Below, piece by piece: positions 21,695-28,753 of a stretch of DNA of 33,606 nucleotides (within the stretch, counting starts at the first letter, position 1; every line of letters starts with the position of its first letter). The stretch is from a virus, in IMG/VR virus record IMGVR_UViG_3300037502_001028, positions 1 to 33,606 of that record; one strand, given 5' to 3'. A program made the position numbers and the translations under genes. The notes under the pieces are model-generated. The model made no database searches and was not told where the DNA came from. It was given only the letters and a program-made list of their open reading frames with translations.

Positions 21695-22332
21695 TAGTTC
21701 CAAGGACTTTCCCCGCCGAGAATAATCTGTAATTTTCTCAGGGAAGAATTGACCTTCCTATCAGCAGTAGATACCGCACAGCCTAGGTACTGTGCCAACT
21801 CCTGAAGGGTAAGGTTGTTATGGTAACGCTGGATTAGTATGTCTTTGTCAGCCACCTCTAGCTTGAGGTAAGCCTTCTTAATATCTATAAGGATTGCTAG
21901 CAGGTTGCCACCTTCAGCGGGAGCTGACTGCTTGCGTGGTTGCCCGTCGTTAATCATCTCTTGTGCTTGCTCTAATACTGTGCCATCTAACACCGAGGCT
22001 ATGACGTGTGGTAGTAGCTGAGCAATAACTACTGTGTCATAGAAAGACTCATCGCCTATCTGATAGCCAGACTTCTTAGCCTTCTCCTTGCGAGCATAGC
22101 GCTCGCAATGACGGCGCATCTGCCAACTGATACGCTTCTCATTTATAGTTCTTTGTAGTGCGTTCTCTTCATTAAGTAATTCAGCGTAGTGCTCAGCTCT
22201 TGACATAGCCCAGGCGTAGCACTCTTGAGTTACATCATCTCGCTCTACCCACTGGCGATAGCGACGATAGATACTGCCCGCCACCGGCGGGACTAAATCA
22301 TAGAACGCGGGGTGCAGTTGGTTGTTGCTCAT
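21694..22332 (-). CDS. Phage RNA polymerase sigma factor (sigma70/ECF-like)
   Basis: 212 residues. The N-terminal part (VAGSIYRRYRQWVERDDVTQ, then ECYAWAMSR at about 16-45) fits sigma region 2, where the -10 element is bound. The C-terminal 55 residues (KDILIQRYHNNLTLQELAQY, then LGCAVSTADRKVNSSLRKL) form a region 4 helix-turn-helix that would bind the -35 box. The middle is a charged linker. It should redirect host RNA polymerase to phage genes, probably late ones. It is far down the early operon, consistent with a delayed switch. Confidence 0.82.
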   Translation of the reverse strand: MSNNQLHPAFYDLVPPVAGSIYRRYRQWVERDDVTQECYAWAMSRAEHYAELLNEENALQRTINEKRISWQMRRHCERYARKEKAKKSGYQIGDESFYDTVVIAQLLPHVIASVLDGTVLEQAQEMINDGQPRKQSAPAEGGNLLAILIDIKKAYLKLEVADKDILIQRYHNNLTLQELAQYLGCAVSTADRKVNSSLRKLQIILGGESPWN

Positions 22333-22441
22333 TGGCTCTCTTATTCATCTCATCTACGTAACGGGCAGCCTTCAATCTTTTCTCTTCTTGTATTTTCTTA
22401 CGGCGTAGTGCCGCCTTATACCAGCTATGCTTCTCAGTCAT
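22298..22441 (-). CDS. Small basic helical protein, 47 aa
   Basis: Read by hand from the ATG at 22441-22439. The product (MTEKHSWYKAALRRKKIQEE, then KRLKAARYVDEMNKRANEQQ) is one long basic helix with a disordered end. Its 3' end overlaps the sigma gene by 35 bases in another frame, longer than most overlaps here, so the call is only moderate. The ATG overlaps the upstream TGA (ATGA). Confidence 0.5.
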   Translation of the reverse strand: MTEKHSWYKAALRRKKIQEEKRLKAARYVDEMNKRANEQQPTAPRVL

Positions 22442-22569
22442 TGTTCAGGCCATCCTTTGAGATGGTCATAGATAGCACCACAAATACTGCACTTGCCATC
22501 ACAATCTCCGCAGGTATCACAGGTTTCTCCCCAAGAATAGTCAGCATCTTCGTGAGCACACTCAGTCAT
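22438..22569 (-). CDS. Small Cys-rich zinc-ribbon-like protein, 43 aa
   Basis: Read by hand from the ATG at 22569-22567. It carries CDTCGDC at 17-23 and CSICG at 28-32, a rubredoxin- or zinc-ribbon-like pair spacing, plus a Cys at 4 and a His at 6. The product begins MTECAHEDADYSWGETCDTC. Its start and the next gene's start share the same 13-base context (CTCAGTCATTGTT on the plus strand), suggesting a local duplication of the initiation region. Function unknown. Confidence 0.65.
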   Translation of the reverse strand: MTECAHEDADYSWGETCDTCGDCDGKCSICGAIYDHLKGWPEQ

Positions 22570-22753
22570 TGTTACCTCTAGCAATAGCAACTGCGCTATC
22601 CACAATCATACAAGGAATGCAGTTATCTTTGCGACAAGTGTTTTCCCTGTCATCGTGGTACAAACCTTCAATCTCTTTGGCTATCTTCTCGCGTATCTTC
22701 TGCTCAGTATCGTTATACATATAACTGATAATGTCAGCATCTCGTCTAGTCAT
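22562..22753 (-). CDS. Hypothetical helical protein with Cys triplet, 63 aa
   Basis: The frame is open to 22786, but the ATG at 22753 is chosen because it lies inside the end of the preceding gene, as for its neighbours. The product (MTRRDADIISYMYNDTEQKI, then REKIAKEIEGLYHDDRENTC) is helical, then has CRKDNCIPC near 42-50, then a hydrophobic DSAVAIARG helix. The three or four Cys could hold a metal. No family recognised. Confidence 0.6.
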   Translation of the reverse strand: MTRRDADIISYMYNDTEQKIREKIAKEIEGLYHDDRENTCRKDNCIPCMIVDSAVAIARGNND

Positions 22754-23159
22754 TGGGTAACTCAGGCCACTTCTTGTCGAGCACAAGGATAGCGATAGCA
22801 GAATAGTTAAGTAAATCTATAAACGAGTCACGTAAGGATTCGTTGGAGGGAGAGACGTTACTATCAAGGAGGTTATTGATGCGAGCCACTTTGTCCCACA
22901 TCCGCACTCTAAGTCCGTTGAGTGCTCCACCTGGACTGTGAGCGATGTTCTTCGGGCCGTAATCGTGATGCTTGCGGATGAGCAGATTGCCAGCTCCGTC
23001 GAGGACTCGCCAGACATCGGAGACAAACTCATCATCTACCTTCTTGCGGGCATCGGCTGGCAAGTTATCGTACCAGCTTTGTAATCTATCGAGACTATCG
23101 TCATCCCCATATCCATCAATAATCTGGCTGCCTCTTGCAGGTCTTTCTTGTTCATTCAT
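22746..23159 (-). CDS. DUF1599/MazG-like protein (nucleotide metabolism or modification)
   Basis: 137 residues from the ATG at 23159 (an ATG five codons upstream is possible). The C-terminal region, LIRKHHDYGPKNIAHSPGGA, then GLRVRMWDKVARINNLL and SLRDSFIDLLNYSAIAILVL, is the pattern of the DUF1599 family (KxxDYgpxNI, R...K..RI..Ll, D.a.Yailal), also called nucleotide modification associated domain 1 and related to all-alpha MazG-like NTP pyrophosphatases. It would act on a (modified) nucleotide. Its presence beside helicase, primase and a sugar cassette is worth noting. Confidence 0.72.
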   Translation of the reverse strand: MNEQERPARGSQIIDGYGDDDSLDRLQSWYDNLPADARKKVDDEFVSDVWRVLDGAGNLLIRKHHDYGPKNIAHSPGGALNGLRVRMWDKVARINNLLDSNVSPSNESLRDSFIDLLNYSAIAILVLDKKWPELPND

Positions 23160-23622
23160 TTCCCCACCTTCCATTTCCTTTGCTCAAATTACAGAACCCG
23201 TGTACAGGCCTCACGTTGTCTATAGTATCAGAACCGCCCTTAGAAATCGGGACAATATGGTCAATTTGTAAACCGTGTCGCCAGCCTGGGCGACCTTGAA
23301 ATCTAGGAGCCTTTAGGTCTATGGGTTTCCCGCATAGGTGACAGTCGGTTCCATACATTTCCAAGACTTTTTCTATCGAATATTTTTCTACTTTATTACC
23401 ACGCATTAAAGCCCTACGTAACCTAGCGTACGCTGGGTTCTTGTCAGGGTGGCGTTGACGAAATCCTCTTTGTAATCTAGCGTTTCTATCGCGGTTATTC
23501 CGCTGATATTCTTGTTGTTGCTTTCTGATGCGCTCTTTATTTTTAAGATAATAAAGTCGCTTACGTTCTTTGGTCTTAGCCTTCTTATCTTCAGCGGTTT
23601 CCAAGTAACTTACCCAATTCAT
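23152..23622 (-). CDS. Second HNH endonuclease (paralogue of the terminase-side HNH)
   Basis: 156 residues from the ATG at 23622, which has GAGGG six bases upstream; a start at 23649 is possible but less well placed. The C-terminal HNH module is CHLCGKPIDL, then GLQIDHIVPISKGGSDTIDN and VRPVHGFCNLSKGN, giving the Asp-His, Asn and His/Cys ligands. The basic helical N-terminus (RKQQQEYQRNNRDRNARLQR) matches the layout of the protein at 16855-17412, including YSIEKVLEMYGTDCHLC. It lacks that protein's N-terminal CxxC. Possibly a homing-type or recombination nuclease in the early operon. Confidence 0.85.
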   Translation of the reverse strand: MNWVSYLETAEDKKAKTKERKRLYYLKNKERIRKQQQEYQRNNRDRNARLQRGFRQRHPDKNPAYARLRRALMRGNKVEKYSIEKVLEMYGTDCHLCGKPIDLKAPRFQGRPGWRHGLQIDHIVPISKGGSDTIDNVRPVHGFCNLSKGNGRWGNE

Positions 23623-24232
23623 CTGGTCCCTCTTGTAAATAGTATTCATTTATATCCATACCAGGAGGGAGTTGTACTATTTGCCCGTTTGTTAATTCAC
23701 TGGAGACACGCCGAGAAAACTCGGCTCCAGGATTACTGCCATCTTCTTTAACATCATTATCACCAACAATAAATACTGTATCAAAACCAGTAAATAACCT
23801 AGCAAAGTGTGGCTTCCAAGCAGTAACACCAGGCACTCCGACTGCTGGTATATTGCACATACCTGATAGCACTACCGCATCTAACTCACCTTCGCACACA
23901 ACAATGCTTGGTACATCAAGGGTTACATCAGCTACGTTATACAGGTGTGACTTCTGTCCAAGTGGTGAACCGTACTTAGGTTTGCCATCATCTAATCTGC
24001 GGAACTTAAATCCAACACAATGACCAAGCACTGTGATGTATGGTATTGATAGCCAACCTTGGTGCATCTCGTGTCCATTGGCAGGTTCAGTAATTGAACC
24101 CAGCATAAACTGCCGAGCTACATCCTCAGATATCCCACGTCCTTCGAGGTAAGCTACGGCCTCTTCGCTTAGACTCTGAGCGTATCTCTGTGCCGCCTCC
24201 AGCAAGGATTTCATCTGCTCGCTCGACTGCAT
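23591..24232 (-). CDS. TOPRIM-domain primase subunit (split DnaG-like primase, C-terminal part)
   Basis: 213 residues. After an N-terminal helical region (EEAVAYLEGRGISEDVARQF) that resembles the start of DnaG's catalytic core, the TOPRIM domain has VVCEGELDAVVL (Glu 114), then GVPGVTAWK and IVGDND at about 155-160 (the DxD pair). This is the metal-binding RNA polymerase core of DnaG-type primases. It overlaps the zinc-binding half (24126-24503) by 107 bases in another frame. It would make primers with the helicase at 27920-28753. Confidence 0.85.
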   Translation of the reverse strand: MQSSEQMKSLLEAAQRYAQSLSEEAVAYLEGRGISEDVARQFMLGSITEPANGHEMHQGWLSIPYITVLGHCVGFKFRRLDDGKPKYGSPLGQKSHLYNVADVTLDVPSIVVCEGELDAVVLSGMCNIPAVGVPGVTAWKPHFARLFTGFDTVFIVGDNDVKEDGSNPGAEFSRRVSSELTNGQIVQLPPGMDINEYYLQEGPDELGKLLGNR

Positions 24233-24503
24233 CTTTGAATCCTATCCCTTCCTTCTCCATAATAATATCAAACCCTGACCCACCCTTGCCACAAGTGTGA
24301 CAAAAGTATAGGTTGCCATAAGTATCTATCACTGCACTTCTCCTGGTGTCGTTATGAATACAACACTTGACAGATACGTTACGCCCCTCTCTGACTTCCC
24401 CTCCGTAGAACCTAACGATGTCTGCTATGGGGATTGTACTTGCATCGGCGGAACCTTTTCGTTTCGTTTTACGAACCACCCTGGACCAGTCTTGTGCTGG
24501 CAT
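24126..24503 (-). CDS. CHC2 zinc-finger primase subunit (split DnaG-like primase, N-terminal part)
   Basis: 125 residues. Residues 20-100 match the CHC2 zinc-binding domain: IPIADIVRFYGGEVREGRN, then CCIHND (Cys 47 and His 50), then YGNLYFCHTCGKGG (Cys 68 and 71) and FDIIMEKEGIGFKDAVERAD. The C-terminal 25 residues are Arg-rich (SKRRGRSLPRRTW) and lie over the start of the TOPRIM gene. In most primases this module is fused to TOPRIM; here the two are separate overlapping frames. Confidence 0.85.
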   Translation of the reverse strand: MPAQDWSRVVRKTKRKGSADASTIPIADIVRFYGGEVREGRNVSVKCCIHNDTRRSAVIDTYGNLYFCHTCGKGGSGFDIIMEKEGIGFKDAVERADEILAGGGTEIRSESKRRGRSLPRRTWDI

Positions 24504-24601
24504 CCACAGTCCCCCTCACACTTACCGTGAAATGATTGAGATAACTTGTACTTACTATTTTTATTGTACGTTGCTGCTATCTGACAGTCGTGGCAAATCA
24601 T
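24425..24601 (-). CDS. Small Cys/His-rich protein, 58 aa
   Basis: Read by hand from the ATG at 24601-24599, which overlaps the upstream TAA (TAATG). It begins MICHDCQIAATYNKNSKYKL and contains CEGDCGCQHKTGPGW near 34-48, so CxxxC/CxC and a His pair could bind zinc. Its last 79 bases overlap the zinc-finger primase gene in another frame. Overlap length lowers confidence; the coupling and Cys content support it. Confidence 0.55.
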   Translation of the reverse strand: MICHDCQIAATYNKNSKYKLSQSFHGKCEGDCGCQHKTGPGWFVKRNEKVPPMQVQSP

Positions 24602-24810
24602 TATCTGTCTCTCAATACCGAGTATGGTTCGCCATCAAACATAACTATACCTTCAGCTATCTGACCATCACGTTTAATAGTGATTCCAGCAGTAATAAAT
24701 ACTTGCTGTAGTGTTTTAATCTGGTATTTCAATCTATCTACCTGTCGCCACAGCTCTGCGTTCTCGTCTTCTATCTCTGTTAGTTTATCTTTTAAGGATT
24801 TATTCAGCAT
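24601..24810 (-). CDS. Coiled-coil hypothetical protein, 69 aa
   Basis: Start at the ATG 24810, overlapping the end of the nuclease gene; a start at 24879 is possible in the same frame but lies deep in that gene. Residues 1-40 are a coiled coil (LNKSLKDKLTEIEDENAELW, then RQVDRLKYQIKTLQQVF), followed by a small beta segment (TIKRDGQIAEGIVMFDGEPY). No family recognised; an accessory to nearby replication or recombination proteins is possible. Confidence 0.6.
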   Translation of the reverse strand: MLNKSLKDKLTEIEDENAELWRQVDRLKYQIKTLQQVFITAGITIKRDGQIAEGIVMFDGEPYSVLRDR

Positions 24811-25237
24811 TCTTTTCCTCTTCCTTTTTCTCCTCAACCACAGGTTTAGGCTGAAGGATTTCTGTTGATGTGATATCACCTTGTGGTGTTGGCATTTGTT
24901 CTATCCATTTCTCTAGTGTTTGTACTACCCAAGCATCTTCAATACTAGCATTGCGTCTCTTAACAATCACGTAGGCTGGCGGAGGGACTGCAATACCTCT
25001 AGCCTTTGCATAGTTATGAGCTTCCTTCATAGCCTCTGCCCAGAACTGCGGCAGGTTTATAGACTTACGGTTCTTGCACTCCAGAATATAGGTCTGACCT
25101 GCGATTATAGTGACGATGTCACCTTCGTCCGAGGCTCCGGCCTTGGCTAATCGCTCTGCGAAATGTCCTAGTTTGCGTAGATATTTCATAACATCTGTCT
25201 CAAACTTTGAACCCTTAGCCTTGTTGTAGCTACTCAT
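24800..25237 (-). CDS. Holliday-junction-resolvase-like nuclease, PD-(D/E)XK
   Basis: 145 residues. The N-terminal KGSKFETDVMKYLRKLGHFA helix carries the conserved Glu (13), followed by AERLAKAGASDEGDIVTIIA (Asp 37 to 40) and TYILECKNRKSINL with E-x-K at 53-55. That is the archaeal Hjc/phage resolvase arrangement of the PD-(D/E)XK fold. The C-terminal 40 residues are Pro/Glu/Lys-rich and flexible. It likely cleaves branched DNA before packaging. It overlaps the methyltransferase gene by 8 bases. Confidence 0.8.
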   Translation of the reverse strand: MSSYNKAKGSKFETDVMKYLRKLGHFAERLAKAGASDEGDIVTIIAGQTYILECKNRKSINLPQFWAEAMKEAHNYAKARGIAVPPPAYVIVKRRNASIEDAWVVQTLEKWIEQMPTPQGDITSTEILQPKPVVEEKKEEEKNAE

Positions 25238-25811
25238 CTCGCACTCCTAGAACTACCTGTGACCAACCATCAACATACAGTTTGTTTACTATAGAGTAAC
25301 CGCCCTGTGTAATCAGATTGTCATAACCTTCTTTGTCCCAAGCCCATAGATGAAACTCGTAATGGTTGTCAGCCGTCTCATTGTATGGACTGCTGGCAAT
25401 AATAAACTTAGATGGCAATTCTCTAACCACTTTATGTGGGTCAATCATATGCTCCAGAGTTTCAGTTAGAATAGCGACATCACCGTATTCTATATCATCA
25501 GAGTTGAAGTCTGTGTATCTTGCATCAACACCACGTACATTTACTGCGTGGTCTACATTAGTTTGCATTAAGTCATAGCCCCAGGATTTGATGCCGTACT
25601 CTTTTAGAAGTTGTAGCAAACCACCATCTCCGCAGCCTAAGTCAACGGCAGTCTTGGCATCTAACTTGATACAGTCTTTAACAAACTCAGCGGCAACAAG
25701 CAGTCTTTGTCTATGCCCAACTTGCTCTAGATGATGAGCAGCTTCTCTGCCCTTGTACCATTCAGAGCTAGCAAACTCCGATGCTTCACCATCAAACAGT
25801 TTCCACTCCAT
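25230..25811 (-). CDS. SAM-dependent methyltransferase, class I
   Basis: 193 residues. Motif I is AVDLGCGDGGLLQLL (about 55-69), followed by GIKSWGYDLMQ, then YGDVAILTETLEHMIDPHKV (motif IV region with T-E-T-L-E-H-M) and SKFIIASSPYNETADNHYEF. This resembles UbiE/Methyltransf_11-type enzymes acting on small molecules or sugars more than DNA methyltransferases; no NPPY-type DNA motif is seen, although SSPYNE is loosely similar. It ends a tightly coupled set with the epimerase and two glycosyltransferases (TAATG with the epimerase), so O- or N-methylation of a sugar is a natural guess. Confidence 0.8.
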   Translation of the reverse strand: MEWKLFDGEASEFASSEWYKGREAAHHLEQVGHRQRLLVAAEFVKDCIKLDAKTAVDLGCGDGGLLQLLKEYGIKSWGYDLMQTNVDHAVNVRGVDARYTDFNSDDIEYGDVAILTETLEHMIDPHKVVRELPSKFIIASSPYNETADNHYEFHLWAWDKEGYDNLITQGGYSIVNKLYVDGWSQVVLGVRDE

Positions 25812-26674
25812 TAGATAATACCCTTGACTGCCATCTCTATGCCTCGCTCCAAAGAAATCTTTGGCTGATAGAATGACAGCATTAATGAGTTATCAGATAC
25901 TCGGTGCATACAACCGACAGGTTTATCTGGCCTAGTCTTTATCTCGCCCTTATATCCAACTGCATCCATACACATCTGTGCTAACTCTAAGAATGAGGTT
26001 GACCTGCCCCAACCTAGATTAACTGGGCCAAGTGATGGTGCTTCAAGTGATGTCATTACTGCATTAACAATATCTTCAATATGGATAAAGTCTCTTGTCT
26101 GTGTGCCTGGACCCCACACTTCAAATGGGTCAGCCTTATCTAAAGCTCTCTTAACATACATCGGGAATGGGTAGTTTAAGTCTTGGTCAGTACCATATCC
26201 GCTGAATGGTCTGAAGATATAAACGTTATCAACAAAGGATGCAAGGTATTCTCCGATGAGTTTAGATGCACCATATGTCATATCAGGCATAGAGGTATGT
26301 TCCCAGCAGGACATAGATTCTTTCAGTCTGACGTTGCGCTCTGGTGTCTGCAGGTTTACAGGATAAGCAGCACTGCTTGAGAAGTACACTACCTTCTTTG
26401 GCTTAGTCTTCAAGCACCATTGAAAGAACTCGGAGTCAATACTGAAGTTATCTGCAACCGCAAGTGGGCGACCCTCGATGGATTCACGCCCACCTACGAT
26501 GGCTGCAAGGTGTATTACTAAGTCAAACTGTGTGTCATTCTTTTTGAAGAAATCCCTACAATCTACCCCGTCTTTAATGTCGACCATAGTTACATTCCAA
26601 TTATCTTTTAACAGATGGTCCATAAAGTATCTGCCGACAAAGCCTAATCCGCCGGTAACTAAAGCCTTCTTCAT
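25811..26674 (-). CDS. NAD(P)-dependent sugar epimerase/dehydratase (extended SDR)
   Basis: 287 residues. The Rossmann motif is ALVTGGLGFVGRY (GxxGxxG, about 4-16), VDIKDGVDCRDFF follows beta-2, DLVIHLAAIVGG is the NNAG-equivalent, YFSSSAAYP holds the catalytic Ser/Thr region, and YGASKLIGEYLASF gives the catalytic Tyr 134 and Lys 138. The C-terminal RDFIHIEDIVNAVM motif is typical of nucleotide-sugar 4-epimerases and GDP-fucose synthases. It would make a nucleotide sugar for the linked transferases. Overlap ATGA with the upstream glycosyltransferase. Confidence 0.88.
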   Translation of the reverse strand: MKKALVTGGLGFVGRYFMDHLLKDNWNVTMVDIKDGVDCRDFFKKNDTQFDLVIHLAAIVGGRESIEGRPLAVADNFSIDSEFFQWCLKTKPKKVVYFSSSAAYPVNLQTPERNVRLKESMSCWEHTSMPDMTYGASKLIGEYLASFVDNVYIFRPFSGYGTDQDLNYPFPMYVKRALDKADPFEVWGPGTQTRDFIHIEDIVNAVMTSLEAPSLGPVNLGWGRSTSFLELAQMCMDAVGYKGEIKTRPDKPVGCMHRVSDNSLMLSFYQPKISLERGIEMAVKGII

Positions 26675-27339
26675 TCGCTCACCGCCGTCAATACTTTGAT
26701 GGCATCATCTTTAAGTTGCGTCTCGCAATACTCTTTGAAGGCGAGCGCATCGTGATTAGATACATCTGATGAGTTAACCTCTTGATACTGTGCATCTACC
26801 TGTGACTTACCTGCCATATAGTGCATATGTTCTATGATTACATCGCCGTGATAATCAAGGCATCCAAGTATCTGACCGAATAATTTCCAGAAGTTATCCA
26901 TAAACAAATGGATTAGTTTTGGTGGTGAGAAAAAGCCTAGCTCCTTGCTGATATTGGTTGACATCATAACCATAGTCGGCAGGTTCACACCCTGGAACAA
27001 GTCATTACCGTATGAGATACCAAAGCCTCGCTGTTTGATTGTTGAGTACAGCTTCTCATCCCAGCCATCGGTTCTAACCATATGGTCATCACCCATAAAG
27101 GTGATAGTTTCATACTTATCCTGATACTTATTGACCAGCAGGTTCAGTGTGCCATTCATCTTAAGCCTTGGGTTTACCTCACGGATAACACCCTCTAACT
27201 CTGGATAGTTCTCAGCGTCATCATCATCTAGGCCGATGAGGAAATCAGATATCTTGCTGTGTTGTTTCAGTGCATCAAATGCTAGCTTTGCCTTGTCAGG
27301 TCTGCCTCTTGCTGGAATGATTACTAGGTTAGTGTTCAT
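26671..27339 (-). CDS. Glycosyltransferase-like protein (GT-A, family 2-like)
   Basis: 222 residues. LVIIPARGRPDKAKLAFDAL opens like a GT-A Rossmann start, IGLDDDDAENYPEL (38-41 DDDD) and FMGDDHMVRTDGWDE (83-86 GDDH) provide the acidic clusters that bind the metal and nucleotide sugar. The rest includes a HGDVIIEHMHYMAGKSQ segment, a late histidine motif common in phage glycosyltransferases. It is coupled to both neighbours by ATGA overlaps. The acceptor (DNA base, virion protein or host glycan) is not determined. Confidence 0.75.
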   Translation of the reverse strand: MNTNLVIIPARGRPDKAKLAFDALKQHSKISDFLIGLDDDDAENYPELEGVIREVNPRLKMNGTLNLLVNKYQDKYETITFMGDDHMVRTDGWDEKLYSTIKQRGFGISYGNDLFQGVNLPTMVMMSTNISKELGFFSPPKLIHLFMDNFWKLFGQILGCLDYHGDVIIEHMHYMAGKSQVDAQYQEVNSSDVSNHDALAFKEYCETQLKDDAIKVLTAVSE

Positions 27340-27920
27340 AGGTATTTATCCGTTACGTCTCGGAACTCCTTTTCGATATCTGAATAACCTGGTGCTTGAC
27401 CAACTAACGCTGGCTTAGCACAGTACGCCTTGATGTGTGGATGTCTTAATGATAGCGCAATGTCAATAGGTTTTGGGTTATAGACTTGCGAGAATGCTTC
27501 TTGCATATACTGCTGGTTAATACCGTAGGCGTGAGCCGAGTAGTTCTCAATCATCTTTACTACACCATCTGCATATGGCTCACTTGCTATATGCCAAGCA
27601 CCGAGATATAACATATCCCAGTCCTGCGGTATCTTAGAATAGAACTGCGGGAACTTGATATCAAAGTCATCTACAAACAAAGCATCATCTTCAAAGACAA
27701 GTAAACGCTTTACGCCATCCTTAATGGCTTGCTTCATAACACAGATGTGGCTTTCTTTACAAGCCCAGGTAGGCGGTAGCTTTGGTGGGTCAGCCACTAC
27801 CGCCGAGAACCTGTCATACTTAATACCAAACCTCTTGGCTTGAGCATCAAAGGCTTCCAACCTGTCGGTTCTACTGTCTAGGTTTATAACAACTATCCTG
27901 TCAAAAATGTCGTTTAACAC
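27336..27920 (-). CDS. Glycosyltransferase, family 25-like
   Basis: 194 residues. IVVINLDSRTDRLEAFDAQA at about 9-28 is the family 25 N-terminal mark (vvNLdxrxDRl), LLVFEDDALFVDDF at about 73-86 is the EDD metal-binding motif, and DMLYLGAWH matches the 'D.iyLG' segment. Family 25 enzymes transfer galactose or related sugars to lipooligosaccharide or protein. Phage versions are found near replication genes. It starts with GTG overlapping the helicase stop (TAGTG). Confidence 0.8.
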   Translation of the reverse strand: MLNDIFDRIVVINLDSRTDRLEAFDAQAKRFGIKYDRFSAVVADPPKLPPTWACKESHICVMKQAIKDGVKRLLVFEDDALFVDDFDIKFPQFYSKIPQDWDMLYLGAWHIASEPYADGVVKMIENYSAHAYGINQQYMQEAFSQVYNPKPIDIALSLRHPHIKAYCAKPALVGQAPGYSDIEKEFRDVTDKYL

Positions 27921-28753
27921 TAGTAACGTACCTCAGCATTATTGCGACGAACCATCCTGCCTATCTCATCACAATTTTCTATCCGGCAGGTAGCGTAGTC
28001 AACAAACAACGGCACGTGCTGGTCAGCATTGGCATACATAGGACCGAAGCGATTCTTTACCGGAGCCACACGCAGTGTGCCTTCCAGCGGAGAATAACCT
28101 AGTGTAAGTATCAGCGACGGAAGCTGAGATACCTTACCGTGAATGGCTCGTCTAGCAGGTGGTGTGGTGGTATCACCATACTCACCTTGTTCTGATACGT
28201 GGTGCAATACCATAACGCAGGCTTCGGTTTTCCTAGCCATATCGTGTAGCTCCATCATTATCTGACGTAAGCCAGCCCATTCGTTTTCACTCTCGGCTAC
28301 CACGTTCATCAAGTTATCTATAACTATCAGTTCTGGTGCTATGCCATAGACTTCAACGTAGGCTTTTACTTCTAATTCAATGTCATCTAGTGACGGGGAT
28401 GAATCAAATACCCACTGGATATGAGTCATATCCTGCAGGTACTTGTCATAGTACTTAGGATTGTTTTGTAAGTTAGTCTCGACACTGACCTGTCCGTGAC
28501 CTGACAGTGCCGAGGCTACTCTAATCATTACCGTTGCAGTATCTGTATCTGCCGAGAAGAACAAAGTTGGAACCTTTGCTCTGATGGCATAGACCAAAGC
28601 AAACATAGACTTTCCAGCGTTAGGTGCAGCGGCAACCATACACACTTGACCGCGCCGAAACTTTATCTGTTTACTACTTAAGTCTTTCCATACATCGGGC
28701 AAAGGCATTGCTTTAGTTGTTACGCTGCTCCACGCACGTGACAGCTTAAGCAC
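27920..28753 (-). CDS. DnaB-like replicative helicase / RecA-fold ATPase
   Basis: 277 residues. The core has Walker A AAAPNAGKSMF (about 42-51), a TLFFSADTDTATVMIRVA segment, Walker B PELIVIDNLMNV at 140-151 (Asp as the metal ligand), then VMVLHHVSEQGEYGD and later SLILTLGYSP. This is the RecA-like motor core of DnaB-type helicases; the N-terminal primase-interaction domain of DnaB is missing. A replicative helicase working with the split primase is likely; a RadA/Sms-like recombination ATPase is the alternative. Starts with GTG overlapping the WhiB gene by 8 bases. Confidence 0.8.
   Translation of the reverse strand: MLKLSRAWSSVTTKAMPLPDVWKDLSSKQIKFRRGQVCMVAAAPNAGKSMFALVYAIRAKVPTLFFSADTDTATVMIRVASALSGHGQVSVETNLQNNPKYYDKYLQDMTHIQWVFDSSPSLDDIELEVKAYVEVYGIAPELIVIDNLMNVVAESENEWAGLRQIMMELHDMARKTEACVMVLHHVSEQGEYGDTTTPPARRAIHGKVSQLPSLILTLGYSPLEGTLRVAPVKNRFGPMYANADQHVPLFVDYATCRIENCDEIGRMVRRNNAEVRY

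Noticed and set aside
24126-24232. Programmed frameshift site joining the primase halves
   Set aside because: No clear slippery heptamer followed by a stem was found in the overlap; listed only as one option in the primase finding.
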